From positions 25,042 to 89,041 of the forward strand of contig NZ_JADEXG010000016.1 in assembly GCF_015207255.1 (NCBI RefSeq): a stretch of 64,000 nt of DNA, read 5' to 3'. This DNA is from Vasconcelosia minhoensis LEGE 07310 (lineage in GTDB: Bacteria > Cyanobacteriota > Cyanobacteriia > Phormidesmidales > Phormidesmidaceae). Positions within the stretch are counted from its first letter, which is position 1; each line of letters starts with the position of its first letter. The position numbers and the translations under genes are program-made. Below are positions 44,155 to 53,489 of this stretch, piece by piece. The notes under the pieces are model-generated. The model was not told where the DNA came from. It searched no databases and saw only the letters and a program-made list of their open reading frames with translations.

Positions 44155-45126
44155 TCAAAGCGGCTTCCAGCAGGCGACCTGATGCTGAGGAGAGAGAAAC
44201 TCTCGGGATAGCGGGGTCTGATTGCAAACGCTAGGCTCGAAGTAGTCACAGCGGTAGCTGAAGCGGCAGGGCGGGAGATCGGCGGCTTTCAGGTCGGGCA
44301 AATTGCCGCCGATGGGGATGAGTTCGGCAAAGGACTTATGGGGTTCTGGGGTAGCGGCGATTAGCTTGGCGGTGTAGGGATGGCGGGGGTGGGTGAACAG
44401 GCTGCGGGTGGGGGCCGATTCGACCACGTGACCGGCGTGCATGACAACAATGCGATCGCAGTATTCCGCCGCCAGCGCCAAATCATGGGTAATCAATATT
44501 GTGGCCATCTGCCGCTGTTCCGCCAGGTCTTTAATCAGGTTCATCACGGTGGCCTGAGTCGTGACATCGAGCCCCGTCGTGGGCTCATCGGCAATTAGCA
44601 GGTGGGGCGAGCAGGCCAGGGCCAGGGCAATCATAATCCGCTGGCAGAGGCCGCCTGACAGTTCGTAGGGGTAGGCGTCAAAGCGTTTGTCCGGGTCGGG
44701 AATGCGGACGCTGGCCAGCATATCCAGGGCTTTGGAACGCAGGTCTGCTTCCGGTAAATCCGTATGGCAGCGCAGCACGTCGGCGATTTGCCTGCCTACC
44801 CTACGAATGGGGTTCAGCGCCGTGCGCGGATTTTGAAAAATCATCGACAGCTCTTTGCCCCGCAGCTGCCGCAGGGAAGATTCGGGCTCTTTGAGCAAAT
44901 CGACGGCTACGGAATCGGTTTGGAACAGCGCCCGCCCGGCAGTCACCTGCCCCGCCCGGTCTAGCACGCCCAGCAGGGTAAAGGCCATTACCGACTTGCC
45001 AGAGCCGCTTTCGCCGACAATCCCCACCGTCTCACCGGGCTGAATGGTGAAGCCTACAGCCTCCAGCGCCTTGACGACACCAGAGCGAGTGCGAAATTCA
45101 ACCGACAGGTTCTCCACTGCCAGCAT
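44155..45126 (-). CDS. Peptide/nickel ABC transporter ATP-binding protein (OppD/DppD type)
   Basis: A 323-residue ATPase: Walker [19 protein letters not shown]-loop [17 protein letters not shown], signature [16 protein letters not shown], Walker [14 protein letters not shown]-loop [15 protein letters not shown]. The Cys-rich C-terminal tail ([17 protein letters not shown]) is typical of this family. Two bases separate it from the permease gene upstream. It works with the OppF-type subunit as the motor of the importer. Confidence 0.9.
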   Translation of the reverse strand: MLAVENLSVEFRTRSGVVKALEAVGFTIQPGETVGIVGESGSGKSVMAFTLLGVLDRAGQVTAGRALFQTDSVAVDLLKEPESSLRQLRGKELSMIFQNPRTALNPIRRVGRQIADVLRCHTDLPEADLRSKALDMLASVRIPDPDKRFDAYPYELSGGLCQRIMIALALACSPHLLIADEPTTGLDVTTQATVMNLIKDLAEQRQMATILITHDLALAAEYCDRIVVMHAGHVVESAPTRSLFTHPRHPYTAKLIAATPEPHKSFAELIPIGGNLPDLKAADLPPCRFSYRCDYFEPSVCNQTPLSREFLSPQHQVACWKPL

Positions 45127-45128
45127 GG

Positions 45129-45974
45129 TCAGGTCCTCATCCGGGGGTCGATTAGGTCTCGCAGGCCGTCGCCCAGCAGGTTAAAGCAAAAGACCGCCAG
45201 CATCAGCACCGCTCCCGGAAACAGGGCCAGCCACCATTCCCCGGAGACAATGTAGGTCGCCCCTTCCGCCACCATAATCCCCCATTCCGCCGTGGGCGGC
45301 TGCACCCCCAGGCCGATAAACGACAGCCCGGCGGCGTTCAGGATGGCCCAGCCCATGTTCAATGACAGATGCACCATCATCACCGGCAGCACGTTGGGAA
45401 ACAGATGCCGGGCCATAATTCGCCAGTCGCCGTTGCCAGTGAGGCGAGCCGCTTCGACAAATCCGGCTTCGCGCCGCACCAGCACCTCGGAGCGAATCAC
45501 CCGGGTGTAGAGCGGCAGGTTGATGATGGCGGTAGCGTAGATAATATTTTCAATCGAGTTGCCCAGCGCCGCCACCAGCCCCATCGCCAGCACAAACAGC
45601 GGAAACGCCATCAGGGTATCGATGCAGCGAGAAACAATCCGGTCGGTCCAGCCGCCGAAGTAGCCCGCACAGGTACCTAAAATGCTGCCGATCACAAATG
45701 ACATCGCTACGGCTAAGACGGCGATGCCTAGGTCTAGCCGGGTGGCGACGATTACCCGGCTGAGGACGTCTCGGCCCAGCTGATCGGTGCCGAACCAGTG
45801 GAGCGCTGTGGGGGGCTGAAGGGCGATCGCGGAATTGCTCGCCAGCGGATCGTAGGGCGCGATCGCGTTCCCCAATACCGCAATCAGCACGAACCCAAAA
45901 AACAGGCTAAAGGCCCCAAAGGTAATCCCGTTTTGGCTGATGATGTAGCGGGTATGCTTGAGCGTGGTGGTCAT
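45129..45974 (-). CDS. Peptide/nickel ABC transporter permease (OppC/DppC type)
   Basis: A 281-residue inner-membrane permease with an N-terminal helix followed by five more. It has the OppC N-terminal segment (NAIAPYDPLASNSAIALQPP), WFGTDQLGRDVLSRVIVATR and the EAA loop VRREAGFVEAARLTGNGDWRIMARH. The start overlaps the upstream permease stop by four bases. It forms the heterodimeric channel with the OppB-type subunit. Confidence 0.9.
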   Translation of the reverse strand: MTTTLKHTRYIISQNGITFGAFSLFFGFVLIAVLGNAIAPYDPLASNSAIALQPPTALHWFGTDQLGRDVLSRVIVATRLDLGIAVLAVAMSFVIGSILGTCAGYFGGWTDRIVSRCIDTLMAFPLFVLAMGLVAALGNSIENIIYATAIINLPLYTRVIRSEVLVRREAGFVEAARLTGNGDWRIMARHLFPNVLPVMMVHLSLNMGWAILNAAGLSFIGLGVQPPTAEWGIMVAEGATYIVSGEWWLALFPGAVLMLAVFCFNLLGDGLRDLIDPRMRT

Positions 45975-46999
45975 GACTCTACTCCGGCTCTGGGATCAAT
46001 CACGACATAGAGCAAATCGATTAACAGATTCAACACCACATACAGGAGCGCCATGGTGAGGATGAATCCCTGAATTGGAGCATAGTCTGAGGCCACCAGC
46101 GCTTCCACGGCATAGGAGCCAATGCCGGGCCAGGCAAAGACTTTCTCCACCAGAATGTTGGCCCCCAGTAAGAACGAAAACACCACGCCCAGCGTCGTCA
46201 CTACCGGCAGCATGGCATTGCGAAAGGCATAGCCAAACAGCACCTGCCGGGGCGGCAGCCCGCTGGCTCGGGCCGTGCGGATGAAGTCGCTGGACAGCAT
46301 TCCTAGCATGGAAGCTCGGGTCACTCTGGCCAGCGGCGCTAGGGCGAACAGGCCCAGGGTGACCGCAGGCAGAAACAGCTGAGCAGCGGCGGCCCAAAAC
46401 AGCCCTAAGTCGCCAATCAGCAAACTGTCAATCAAATAAAACCCGGTGATCTGGGGCGGCGGGCTGTTGAGAATGTCTAGCCGTCCCAGCGGGGCGGGCA
46501 CGATTCCCCAGAGATAGTAGAGAACGTAGATTAAGAACAGTCCGGTGAAGAAGGTCGGCAGAGAAACCCCAGCGGTAGCCAGCAGCCGGACGCCGTGGTC
46601 GATCCAGGAGTTGGGTCGGGTGGCGGCCAGGATGCCCAAGGGGAGGGCAAGCGCGATCGCGAATACCAGCGCCGCCAGCGTCAGCTCCAAGGAGGCTGGT
46701 AGCCGGGTGAGCAGGTCATAGAGCACCGTCTGCCCAGTGGTTAACGATACGCCCAAATCTCCCCGAAACAGCTCGCCAATGTAAATCAAGAACTGTTCTG
46801 GCAAACTCTTATCCAATCCCAGGTTTTGCCGAATTTCCTCAATCGCCTCGGCTGTCGCCGCTGGCCCAGCAAAAAACGCCGCCGGGTCACCAGGCAGCGA
46901 TCGCGTCAGCAAAAAGGTGACAATCACCACCCCAATCACGCTGGGAATCGCACCTAAAATTCGGCGTCCTACAATTTTCCCGGTTGAATATCTAGCCAT
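45971..46999 (-). CDS. Peptide/nickel ABC transporter permease (OppB/DppB type)
   Basis: A 342-residue inner-membrane permease with six helices. Family features: IGVVIVTFLLTRSLPGDPAAFF, LGLDKSLPEQFLIYIGELFRGDLGVS, and the EAA region MLGMLSSDFIRTARASGLPPRQVLFGYAFRNA. It lies downstream of the binding-protein gene; a short intergenic space holds a dispersed CCCTCATCCCC-type repeat at 47032-47069, which may modulate read-through between binding protein and permease. Confidence 0.9.
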   Translation of the reverse strand: MARYSTGKIVGRRILGAIPSVIGVVIVTFLLTRSLPGDPAAFFAGPAATAEAIEEIRQNLGLDKSLPEQFLIYIGELFRGDLGVSLTTGQTVLYDLLTRLPASLELTLAALVFAIALALPLGILAATRPNSWIDHGVRLLATAGVSLPTFFTGLFLIYVLYYLWGIVPAPLGRLDILNSPPPQITGFYLIDSLLIGDLGLFWAAAAQLFLPAVTLGLFALAPLARVTRASMLGMLSSDFIRTARASGLPPRQVLFGYAFRNAMLPVVTTLGVVFSFLLGANILVEKVFAWPGIGSYAVEALVASDYAPIQGFILTMALLYVVLNLLIDLLYVVIDPRAGVES

Positions 47000-47031
47000 A
47001 AAACAAACACTCGCAGTCTTGTATGCGGTTT

Positions 47032-47069
47032 GCCCTCATCCCCCAACCCCTTCTCCGAGAGAGGGAGCT
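47032..47069. repeat. Dispersed C-rich repeat copy (GCCCTCATCCCCCAACCCC type)
   Basis: A sequence of the GCCCTCAxCCCxxxCCCCTTCTCC...GAGGGAG type, with a degraded internal palindrome. Related copies occur at 52674-52755, 52922-52965 and 53373-53413. Here it lies between the binding-protein and permease genes of the peptide transporter operon. Confidence 0.75.
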
Positions 47070-47097
47070 AGAGATCAAAGTCCTTGCCTACTTTTAA

Positions 47098-48792
47098 CTA
47101 AGCTTTTTCTAGCTGGCGGAAATCGAGCTGGCGGTGGAACCAATATTGATAGCCGCTAACGTTGTTCTGCATCGCTACTGAAAGCTTCGGCTGCACCAGC
47201 GGCACCCGGGGCATTTCTTCCCAGGCCATCTCGATAAAGCCCTCGACATTCTCTGCATATTCCGGCTCACCGGGCTTAGAAGCCAGAGCCGCCTCGATCA
47301 TCTTGTCCATCTCTGGGTTCTGGTAAGAGCTGCCGTTAAAGGTGGCATCCTGACCGTGGTAGGCGTAGAAGAAGAAATAGTCGGGATAGTTCAGCCAGCC
47401 GCCAAAGTTGTTCACGATCATCGGGCGGCTCTTCTCCACCAGCACCGAGCGGAAGTTGGCGTTAGGCACCTTTTCAATCCCGACCTTGATCCCCAGCTCC
47501 GCCAGAGATTCCTGAATCAGTACCACCGTCGGTTCCGCCCATTCCTGATTGCCCAGGTCAAAGGCCAGGCTGGTCTCAAAGCCGTTGGGATAGGCCGACT
47601 CTGCTATCAGCTTTTTGGCCTGCTCCATATCGGTTTTGTAAGGTGTCGGCTGGGGCCAGGTGGTTGAATCGGGGTCAAAGGTACCCTCACCGTACATTGG
47701 CACCGCCTGGTCGTAGAGCGCCGTCTGCATGATGGCGTCGTAGGGCATGGCATAGGCCACCGCCTGGCGCACCTTCACATCGGCAAAGGGATTTTCAGCC
47801 CCTTTCAGCTGTGCATTTGTATGCATATCGATGGAATAGAGGCAGTTCTCAATCGGCGTAGAGGCCATGGTGAACTCACCCATCGCTGCAATTTCTTTCT
47901 GGTCTTTTTCGGTCAGGTCGTAGTTGACGTCGATATCGCCCTTCTCTAATAGCGCCCGGCGGTTGCCCGCCTCCGGCACATTCAGCACGATCACCTCCTG
48001 AATCTGGGGCAGCGGGCCAGACTTCCAGTCTTCAAAACGGGTCAGCGTAATCCGCTCGTTGGGCTTGAACTCGCCCAGCTGGTAGGCACCCCCGCCAGCA
48101 TCGTTCACGTTCAGCCACTCTGCCCCCCACGGATCGGCGTCGGTCAGATGCGGCTTCACCAGCTCTGAGTTGATGATTACTGGAATCGGCACCGCCATGT
48201 CGATCATCGTCAGCTTATCGGGCCGCAGAAACTTTACCCGGAAGGTGTGGTCGTCTACGACTTCAAACTGGTCTGGATTTTCTAAAGCGCCAGCCTTCAT
48301 CTGGAAGGTAGGAAAGCCGCCAATCGATACCGCCCGGTCATAGGACCATTTCACATCCTGAGCGGTTACCGGAGCACCGTCGTGAAAGGTGGCGTCCTGC
48401 CGCAGCTTAAAGGTCACTGACATGCCGTCTTCCGCCATTTCCCAACTTTCCGCCAGCTCCGGCTCTAGCTGGGTGTAGTCGTAGGAGAGCGTCCCATCCG
48501 GCAGCTCTTTCTGGCCAAAGGTCATCAGCCGGTCATACATCACCCAGGAAATGCCGTAGGCGGGACGATTCGTTCCCACCCGGTGGAGGTCTAAGCTATT
48601 AGGAAAGCCGCCCCCCTGCACCATTGTCAGCCTGGCATCGGTGGGTTTAGCCCCAGAAGAACCATCCGAGGAACTGTCGGAAGCCGCGTCGGTTGATGGC
48701 GATTCGGCAGAGCTACAGGCTTTAAGTCCATTGGCCAGGGTAATCCCAGCGGCAAGGCCCACACTGGTTTTGATCAGGCTTCGGCGTCTCAT
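47098..48792 (-). CDS. Peptide/nickel-type ABC substrate-binding lipoprotein, family 5
   Basis: A 564-residue periplasmic binding protein. The N-terminus MRRRSLIKTSVGLAAG is a Tat-like signal with a lipobox around LKAC (Cys 26), followed by a Ser/Asp-rich linker. Family-5 features: ELAESWEMAEDGMSVTFKLRQDATFHDGAPVTAQDVKWSYDRAV, KVRQAVAYAMPYDAIMQTALY and an N-terminal VQGGGFPNSLDLHRVGTN. It captures the substrate for the downstream OppBCDF-type genes. The order binding protein, B, C, D, F on one strand is the standard operon. Confidence 0.9.
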   Translation of the reverse strand: MRRRSLIKTSVGLAAGITLANGLKACSSAESPSTDAASDSSSDGSSGAKPTDARLTMVQGGGFPNSLDLHRVGTNRPAYGISWVMYDRLMTFGQKELPDGTLSYDYTQLEPELAESWEMAEDGMSVTFKLRQDATFHDGAPVTAQDVKWSYDRAVSIGGFPTFQMKAGALENPDQFEVVDDHTFRVKFLRPDKLTMIDMAVPIPVIINSELVKPHLTDADPWGAEWLNVNDAGGGAYQLGEFKPNERITLTRFEDWKSGPLPQIQEVIVLNVPEAGNRRALLEKGDIDVNYDLTEKDQKEIAAMGEFTMASTPIENCLYSIDMHTNAQLKGAENPFADVKVRQAVAYAMPYDAIMQTALYDQAVPMYGEGTFDPDSTTWPQPTPYKTDMEQAKKLIAESAYPNGFETSLAFDLGNQEWAEPTVVLIQESLAELGIKVGIEKVPNANFRSVLVEKSRPMIVNNFGGWLNYPDYFFFYAYHGQDATFNGSSYQNPEMDKMIEAALASKPGEPEYAENVEGFIEMAWEEMPRVPLVQPKLSVAMQNNVSGYQYWFHRQLDFRQLEKA

Positions 48793-49026
48793 GGCGGTTC
48801 AAGGGGTTAGTTTAGAGGGCTAGACTGAAAATAGTAAAACTCGCTACTTTTGAGTTTAAAAGTTATATCCCTGGCTTAAAAGCTTAGGAGAAACTTATCT
48901 TCAGCACCCGCAATGTTTAGGGAATAAATCGAGAAGAAATCGGAAAGATTTAGCCTTTTTGAGATATTAGGTTTGAACCCCTGACGGGATAAAATGGGCG
49001 GTATGACGTTCTAGCAAAGGGAAGCA

Positions 49027-50160
49027 ATGGCGCGATCGCGAAAAGCGGCCCCGGCTTTGGACCTCTCTGCTCGGTCATTTTGGCCTAAGTCAACGGAGCT
49101 GGTCAGCCTTGAGTTTACCGTGACGCCACCGACTGACTGCAATCTGTATCCCCAGTACACTACTGGCCTGCACGCCTGGTTTCTCGACCAGATTCGCCAG
49201 CTGGATGCCGACCTCTCGGCCTATCTACACGATGGCGAGTCTGAGAAGCCCTTCAGTCTGTCGGGGCTAAGCGGCCAGTTTGTCAGCCACAGCCAGTCGC
49301 TTCAGCTGCTGGCCAGTCAGCCTTATCAATGGCGGGTCAGCGGGTTTTCTCAGCCGACGGTCGCGGGGCTGGCCCACTGGCTGCGGCAGCTGCCGGACGA
49401 AATTGGTCTGAAAAATGCACCTTTGCAGATTGACTCGGTGCAGCTGGCGGCGCCGCCGATGACCTATGCCAAGCTGCTGCGGCAGGGCAAGCAAACCTCG
49501 GGCAGCGTTAGCCTCAGCTTTACCAGCCCCACCAGCTTTCGGCGCAAAGGGCACCATCTGCCGCTGCCCTGGCCAACAAATGTGTTTCACAGCTACCTCA
49601 GGCGCTGGAATCACTTTGCCAGTAAGCCCGCCGACCCGGACGCATTTCTAGATTGGGTCGATGACTATGTGATTATTCAGCGTCACCAAATGGAATCGGT
49701 GAAGGTGGCCGCAGGCAAACGGGGCTCGGTGACGGGCTTTACCGGAGCCGTCACCTACGGGCTCGACCGCCGCGCGGCGGACCCGCCAGAGTTCCAAACC
49801 CTATTCTACGCGCTAACTCAGCTCGCCCCTTACTGTGGCACGGGTCACAAAACCACCTTTGGCCTGGGTGAAACGCAGCTAGGCTGGCAGTCGGATCAGG
49901 CTGCGCCGGAGGTACCTTCGATGCAGCAGGTGCTGGCAGAGCGGATTGACGAGCTTACGGCGCTGTTTACAGCCCAGCGCCAGCGGCAGGGCGGCAGGCG
50001 AGCCCAGGATACGGCTGAGAAATGGGCGACAATTTTGGCTCGACGAGAGCAGGGCGACTCGCTGCAGGAGATTGCTGAACAGATGCAGCTGCCCTACGAG
50101 ACAGCCAAAACCTACTCTAAGCTAGCCCGGCGAGCAGCGCAGGAAAGCCATAGTCCTTAA
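49027..50160 (+). CDS. cas6: CRISPR pre-crRNA endoribonuclease Cas6 with C-terminal HTH-like extension
   Basis: A 377-residue RAMP-fold nuclease that cuts CRISPR transcripts within repeats. Seen: the first ferredoxin-like fold with SVSLSFTSPTSFRRKGHHLPLP, and the C-terminal Gly-rich loop GTGHKTTFGLGETQLGW (about 271-287), diagnostic of Cas6. Residues about 325-372 form an added domain, AEKWATILARREQGDSLQEI...LPYETAKTYSKLARRA, with helix-turn-helix character. The gene stands alone on the plus strand about 8 kb from the array and is the only Cas6 in the window, so it probably serves that array. AAAGGGA precedes the ATG. Confidence 0.9.
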   Translation: MARSRKAAPALDLSARSFWPKSTELVSLEFTVTPPTDCNLYPQYTTGLHAWFLDQIRQLDADLSAYLHDGESEKPFSLSGLSGQFVSHSQSLQLLASQPYQWRVSGFSQPTVAGLAHWLRQLPDEIGLKNAPLQIDSVQLAAPPMTYAKLLRQGKQTSGSVSLSFTSPTSFRRKGHHLPLPWPTNVFHSYLRRWNHFASKPADPDAFLDWVDDYVIIQRHQMESVKVAAGKRGSVTGFTGAVTYGLDRRAADPPEFQTLFYALTQLAPYCGTGHKTTFGLGETQLGWQSDQAAPEVPSMQQVLAERIDELTALFTAQRQRQGGRRAQDTAEKWATILARREQGDSLQEIAEQMQLPYETAKTYSKLARRAAQESHSP

Positions 50161-50332
50161 CGAACAACTTTGCTACGATCGACTTGGCCTACGGCTTTGC
50201 GATCCCAGTGCTTACCTGTGCGTTTGCTCAGCCGCCTTAGGCTAGCCGGTGGGCTAAAGCCGTTCAAAACGCTGCAAATAGCGTCGCTCATCGCAACTTG
50301 AGAACGAAACCGATTAGAAAGGATCAGACCCA

Positions 50333-52621
50333 ATGGTTAGCAACCCTACACAATCTGCCCCTGCCCAATGCCCCTTCCGGGGAACCCGCGTAGGTGGCGC
50401 CCTCGGCTCCAAACCGCAAACCGATGACTGGTGGCCAAACCGGCTTCAGGTCGAGCTGCTTCACCAAAATTCGCCCCAGGCCAATCCGCTACAGGATGTC
50501 GATTACAAAGCAGCCTTTGAGCAGATCGACTACGAGCAGCTCAAGCGCGATATCAAGGCGCTGCTGACGGATTCGCAGGACTGGTGGCCAGCCGACTATG
50601 ACAACTACGGGCCGCAGATGATTCGCATGGCGTGGCACTCCGCCGGCACCTACCGGATTGCCGACGGTCGCGGCGGCGCGAGCCGTGGCATGCAGCGCTT
50701 TGCCCCGATCAACTCCTGGTGGGATAACGGCAATACGGATAAGTCACGGCGGCTGCTCTGGCCGATCAAGAAGAAATACGGCGCGGCTCTCAGCTGGGCC
50801 GATCTGATGATCCTGGTCGGCAACTGCGCGCTGGAGATCATGGGCTTCAAAACGTTTGGCTATGGCGGCGGTCGCATTGATGCCTGGGAAGCCGACCGTG
50901 CCACCTACTGGGGTCCCGAGTTCTGGAACGGCCAGTCGTTTGGAGAAAATGGCAAGCAGCACGCCGGCCATCCGGATGAGATGGTGACCCGCAATATTCG
51001 CTGGGTCGGCCAGCCGGATGAGGAATATTATGACCTTGAGAACCCGCTGGCGGCGACGCACCAGGCGCTAATCTACGTCAATCCCGAGGGGCCGAACGGC
51101 GAAGGTGACCCTGCTGGCTCAGCCCGAGACATCCGTGAATCGTTTGCGCGGATGGCGATGAATGACGAAGAAACGGTGGCGCTGATTGCGGGCGGTCATG
51201 CCTTCGGCAAAAGTCACGGCATGGTCTCGTCGGACAAGATCGGCCCAGCCCCGGAAGCCGCACCGATCCAGGCGATGGGCATGGGGTGGCAGAATCCCGA
51301 AGGGACCGGATTTGCCGAGTATACAATGACAAACGGGATCGAAGGCTCCTGGACGCCAAACCCAACCCAGTGGGACAACAGCTACCTAGAAAATCTGTTT
51401 AAGTACGAGTGGGAGCAGACCAGTAGCCCTGCCGGTGCGATTCAGTGGAAGCCGAGTAATCCTAATGCGCCGAAGACGCCAGACGCCCACCGTCAGGGTG
51501 TTGATCACAGTTTAATGATGATGACCTCGGACATTGCATTAAAGGTCGATCCGGCCTATCGCGAGGTCTGCCAGCGCTTTTTGGAAGACTTTGACTACTT
51601 TAGCGATGCCTTCGCGCGGGCCTGGTATAAGCTGACCCATCGGGACCTAGGACCGAAAACGCGCTATCTCGGCCCGGAGGTTGCCGAGGAAGATCTGCCC
51701 TGGCAGGATCCAATTCCGGCGCTCGACCACGATGTTGTTGATGCTGCCGATATTGACTCTCTCAAGAACAAAATTCTGGCGAGTGGGCTCTCCGTCTCGG
51801 CGCTGGTGTCAGCCGCTTGGGCTTCAGTGTCCAACTACCGCGACTCCGACAAGCGCGGCGGCGCGAACGGCGCCCGCGTTCGCCTAGAACCCCAAAAGGA
51901 TTGGGAGGTGAACCGCCCGCAGGAACTCGGTCAGGTGCTATCGACCCTGGAGCAAATTCAATCAGAATTTAGCGGCACTCAGTCGGGTAGCAAAAAGATC
52001 TCGATGGCGGACCTGATTGTCCTTGGCGGCTGCGCTGCGGTCGAGAAGGCGGCGCAGGATGCTGGGATTTCCATTGCGGTCCCGTTCACCCCAGGTCGGA
52101 TGGATACGACTCAGGAGCTAACCGATGTCGAAAGCTTCGAATGGCTGAAGCCGGTCTCGGACGGTTTCCGTAACTACCATAACGATGCCGTCGGCTATGA
52201 GGTGAAGCCGGAGCGTATCTTCCTGGATCGCGCCCAGCTGCTGACGCTAACCGCGCCCGAGTGGACGGTTCTGGTCGGCGGACTGCGCGCCCTCGACCAG
52301 AACTGGGACGATTCGCAGTACGGCCTCTTTACCGATCGGCCCGGTGTCCTGACTAATGACTTCTTCAGCGTCCTGACGAGCATGGACTATGAGTGGAAGC
52401 CGGTAGACGATCGCGAGATGATCTTCAACATTGACGATCGCAAAACCGGCGAAACCAGGTTCACGGCAACCCGCTGCGATCTCATCTTCGGTTCAAATGC
52501 GGAGCTGCGTCAGGTGGCCGAGGTCTACGGCGCTGATGACGGTCATGAGCGTATGGTTAAGGACTTCGTCGCCGCCTGGAACAAGGTGATGATGCTCGAT
52601 CGCTTCGACGTTCAGGGGTAA
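50333..52621 (+). CDS. katG: Catalase-peroxidase
   Basis: A 762-residue bifunctional haem enzyme that removes hydrogen peroxide. Distal site: [13 protein letters not shown] with the Arg-Trp-His triad; proximal His region: [14 protein letters not shown]. The Met-Tyr-Trp adduct residues lie in the expected contexts (for example [13 protein letters not shown] for Tyr). A second, haem-free domain with similar fold runs from about 430 to the end. Length is in the normal KatG range. AGAAAGGATC lies upstream of the ATG. A fold-back element begins 7 bases after its stop. Confidence 0.97.
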   Translation: MVSNPTQSAPAQCPFRGTRVGGALGSKPQTDDWWPNRLQVELLHQNSPQANPLQDVDYKAAFEQIDYEQLKRDIKALLTDSQDWWPADYDNYGPQMIRMAWHSAGTYRIADGRGGASRGMQRFAPINSWWDNGNTDKSRRLLWPIKKKYGAALSWADLMILVGNCALEIMGFKTFGYGGGRIDAWEADRATYWGPEFWNGQSFGENGKQHAGHPDEMVTRNIRWVGQPDEEYYDLENPLAATHQALIYVNPEGPNGEGDPAGSARDIRESFARMAMNDEETVALIAGGHAFGKSHGMVSSDKIGPAPEAAPIQAMGMGWQNPEGTGFAEYTMTNGIEGSWTPNPTQWDNSYLENLFKYEWEQTSSPAGAIQWKPSNPNAPKTPDAHRQGVDHSLMMMTSDIALKVDPAYREVCQRFLEDFDYFSDAFARAWYKLTHRDLGPKTRYLGPEVAEEDLPWQDPIPALDHDVVDAADIDSLKNKILASGLSVSALVSAAWASVSNYRDSDKRGGANGARVRLEPQKDWEVNRPQELGQVLSTLEQIQSEFSGTQSGSKKISMADLIVLGGCAAVEKAAQDAGISIAVPFTPGRMDTTQELTDVESFEWLKPVSDGFRNYHNDAVGYEVKPERIFLDRAQLLTLTAPEWTVLVGGLRALDQNWDDSQYGLFTDRPGVLTNDFFSVLTSMDYEWKPVDDREMIFNIDDRKTGETRFTATRCDLIFGSNAELRQVAEVYGADDGHERMVKDFVAAWNKVMMLDRFDVQG

Positions 52622-52627
52622 TTTTCA

Positions 52628-52787
52628 GGATCGAGAATTAAATAACTTGACCATTTGTGCATGTCTCGCGGCCCTCACCCCGGCCCTCACCCCGGGGGAG
52701 AGGGAGCTAGATCCGGCCCCCTCTCCCCCGGGAGAAGGGTTGGGGATGAGGGCTCGGGAGTTGTGCATCTTATTAAATCCTTGATCC
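52628..52787. mobile_element. Fold-back (MITE-like) element after katG
   Basis: About 160 bases forming one long imperfect inverted repeat. Outer ends are GGATCGAGAATTAAATAA (52628-52645) and TTATTAAATCCTTGATCC (52770-52787). Inner arms are CCCTCACCCCGGCCCTCACC and its complement-like GGGTTGGGGATGAGGGC, around GGGGGAGAGGGAGC / CCCCCTCTCCCCC. No coding frame. It may end katG transcripts. Confidence 0.75.
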
Positions 52788-52803
52788 TTAATAGTGGTGT
52801 CGG

Positions 52804-52871
52804 ACCAGCCTGCCAATGGTAGGCTGGTTTGGCTAAATCTGATCTGCTGGAGGCAGCCCTGCCTCCAGCAG
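52804..52871. repeat. Two adjacent hairpins downstream of katG
   Basis: First hairpin: ACCAGCCTGCC (52804-52814) with GGTAGGCTGGT (52819-52829), one wobble pair. Second: CTGCTGGAGGCAG (52844-52856) with CTGCCTCCAGCAG (52859-52871), perfect 13-bp arms and a 2-base loop. They look like REP-type elements or terminators in a 300-base gene-free stretch. Confidence 0.8.
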
Positions 52872-52921
52872 GTTTATGGCAGGTTTATGAAAGAGTATCC
52901 TAGTTTTGCAAATTGCTGCAG

Positions 52922-52965
52922 GCCCTCACCCTAAATCCCTCTCCCCGAGGGAGAGGGACTTTGAG
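52922..52965. repeat. Dispersed C-rich repeat copy, left of the DUF559 gene
   Basis: GCCCTCACCCTAAATCCC followed by a palindrome of CTCTCCCC/GAGGGAGAG type. It overlaps the last codons of the DUF559 frame. The copy at 53373-53413 lies on the other side in opposite orientation. Confidence 0.8.
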
Positions 52966-53333
52966 ACCTGCCCTAATATCTCTGTTAGAACAGATTCCAG
53001 GTGGTTTTGCACCCCTTCGTTTGTAAATCGTAAAACTCGCAAACCACAGGCCTGCATCCAGGCATCTCGTTCGGTATCTTGCTTAATTCTGCTCTGGTGA
53101 ATACTGCCGTCCAGTTCAATGACAAGCCGAGCTTCATGGCAGTAGAAATCAGCAATGAACTGTCCAATGTTGTGCTGACGACGAAATTTGGCACCGTTGA
53201 GGCGACGGGCTCGCAAGCATTCCCAAAGCATCTGCTCTGAGCAGGTTTGCTGCTGTCTAAGCTGACGCGCACGGATGAGGAGCGCTTCAGGAATTTGGCG
53301 ATTGCGTCCTGATAGATGAGAGAGATCTGTCAT
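52926..53333 (-). CDS. DUF559 (Vsr-like endonuclease fold) protein
   Basis: About 135 residues from ATG 53333; the frame stays open to 53450 but that part is repeat-derived. The core reads LLIRARQLRQQQTCSEQMLWECLRARRL..., then FRRQHNIGQFIADFYCHEARLVIELDGSIH (PD-(D/E)xK-like E.D and Q positions), then GLRVLRFTNEGV. These match DUF559, a Vsr-related nuclease fold of unknown role. The C-terminal dozen residues (VSKSLSLGERDLG) are encoded by a dispersed repeat, so the original stop was probably lost. It is bracketed by inverted repeat copies. Confidence 0.8.
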   Translation of the reverse strand: MTDLSHLSGRNRQIPEALLIRARQLRQQQTCSEQMLWECLRARRLNGAKFRRQHNIGQFIADFYCHEARLVIELDGSIHQSRIKQDTERDAWMQACGLRVLRFTNEGVQNHLESVLTEILGQVSKSLSLGERDLG

Positions 53334-53372
53334 AAATGGAGTTTGCCCATTAAAGCAGGCTTCATAAACTGG

Positions 53373-53413
53373 ACCCTTCTCCCTGGGGAGAAGGGGCTGG
53401 GGGATGAGGGCTT
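53373..53413. repeat. Dispersed C-rich repeat copy, right of the DUF559 gene
   Basis: Reading on the minus strand it begins AGCCCTCATCCCCCAGCCCC and contains a palindrome of TTCTCCCC/GGGAGAAG type. It is inverted relative to the copy at 52922-52965, so the two flank the DUF559 gene like terminal inverted repeats. Confidence 0.8.
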
Positions 53414-53489
53414 TGCTCTCCTCGGAGAGTGGGCGTGCCCGAATCTGCATAATCGGGGCGCACCCAGTTTGTAAACCCCGCTCTCAAAC

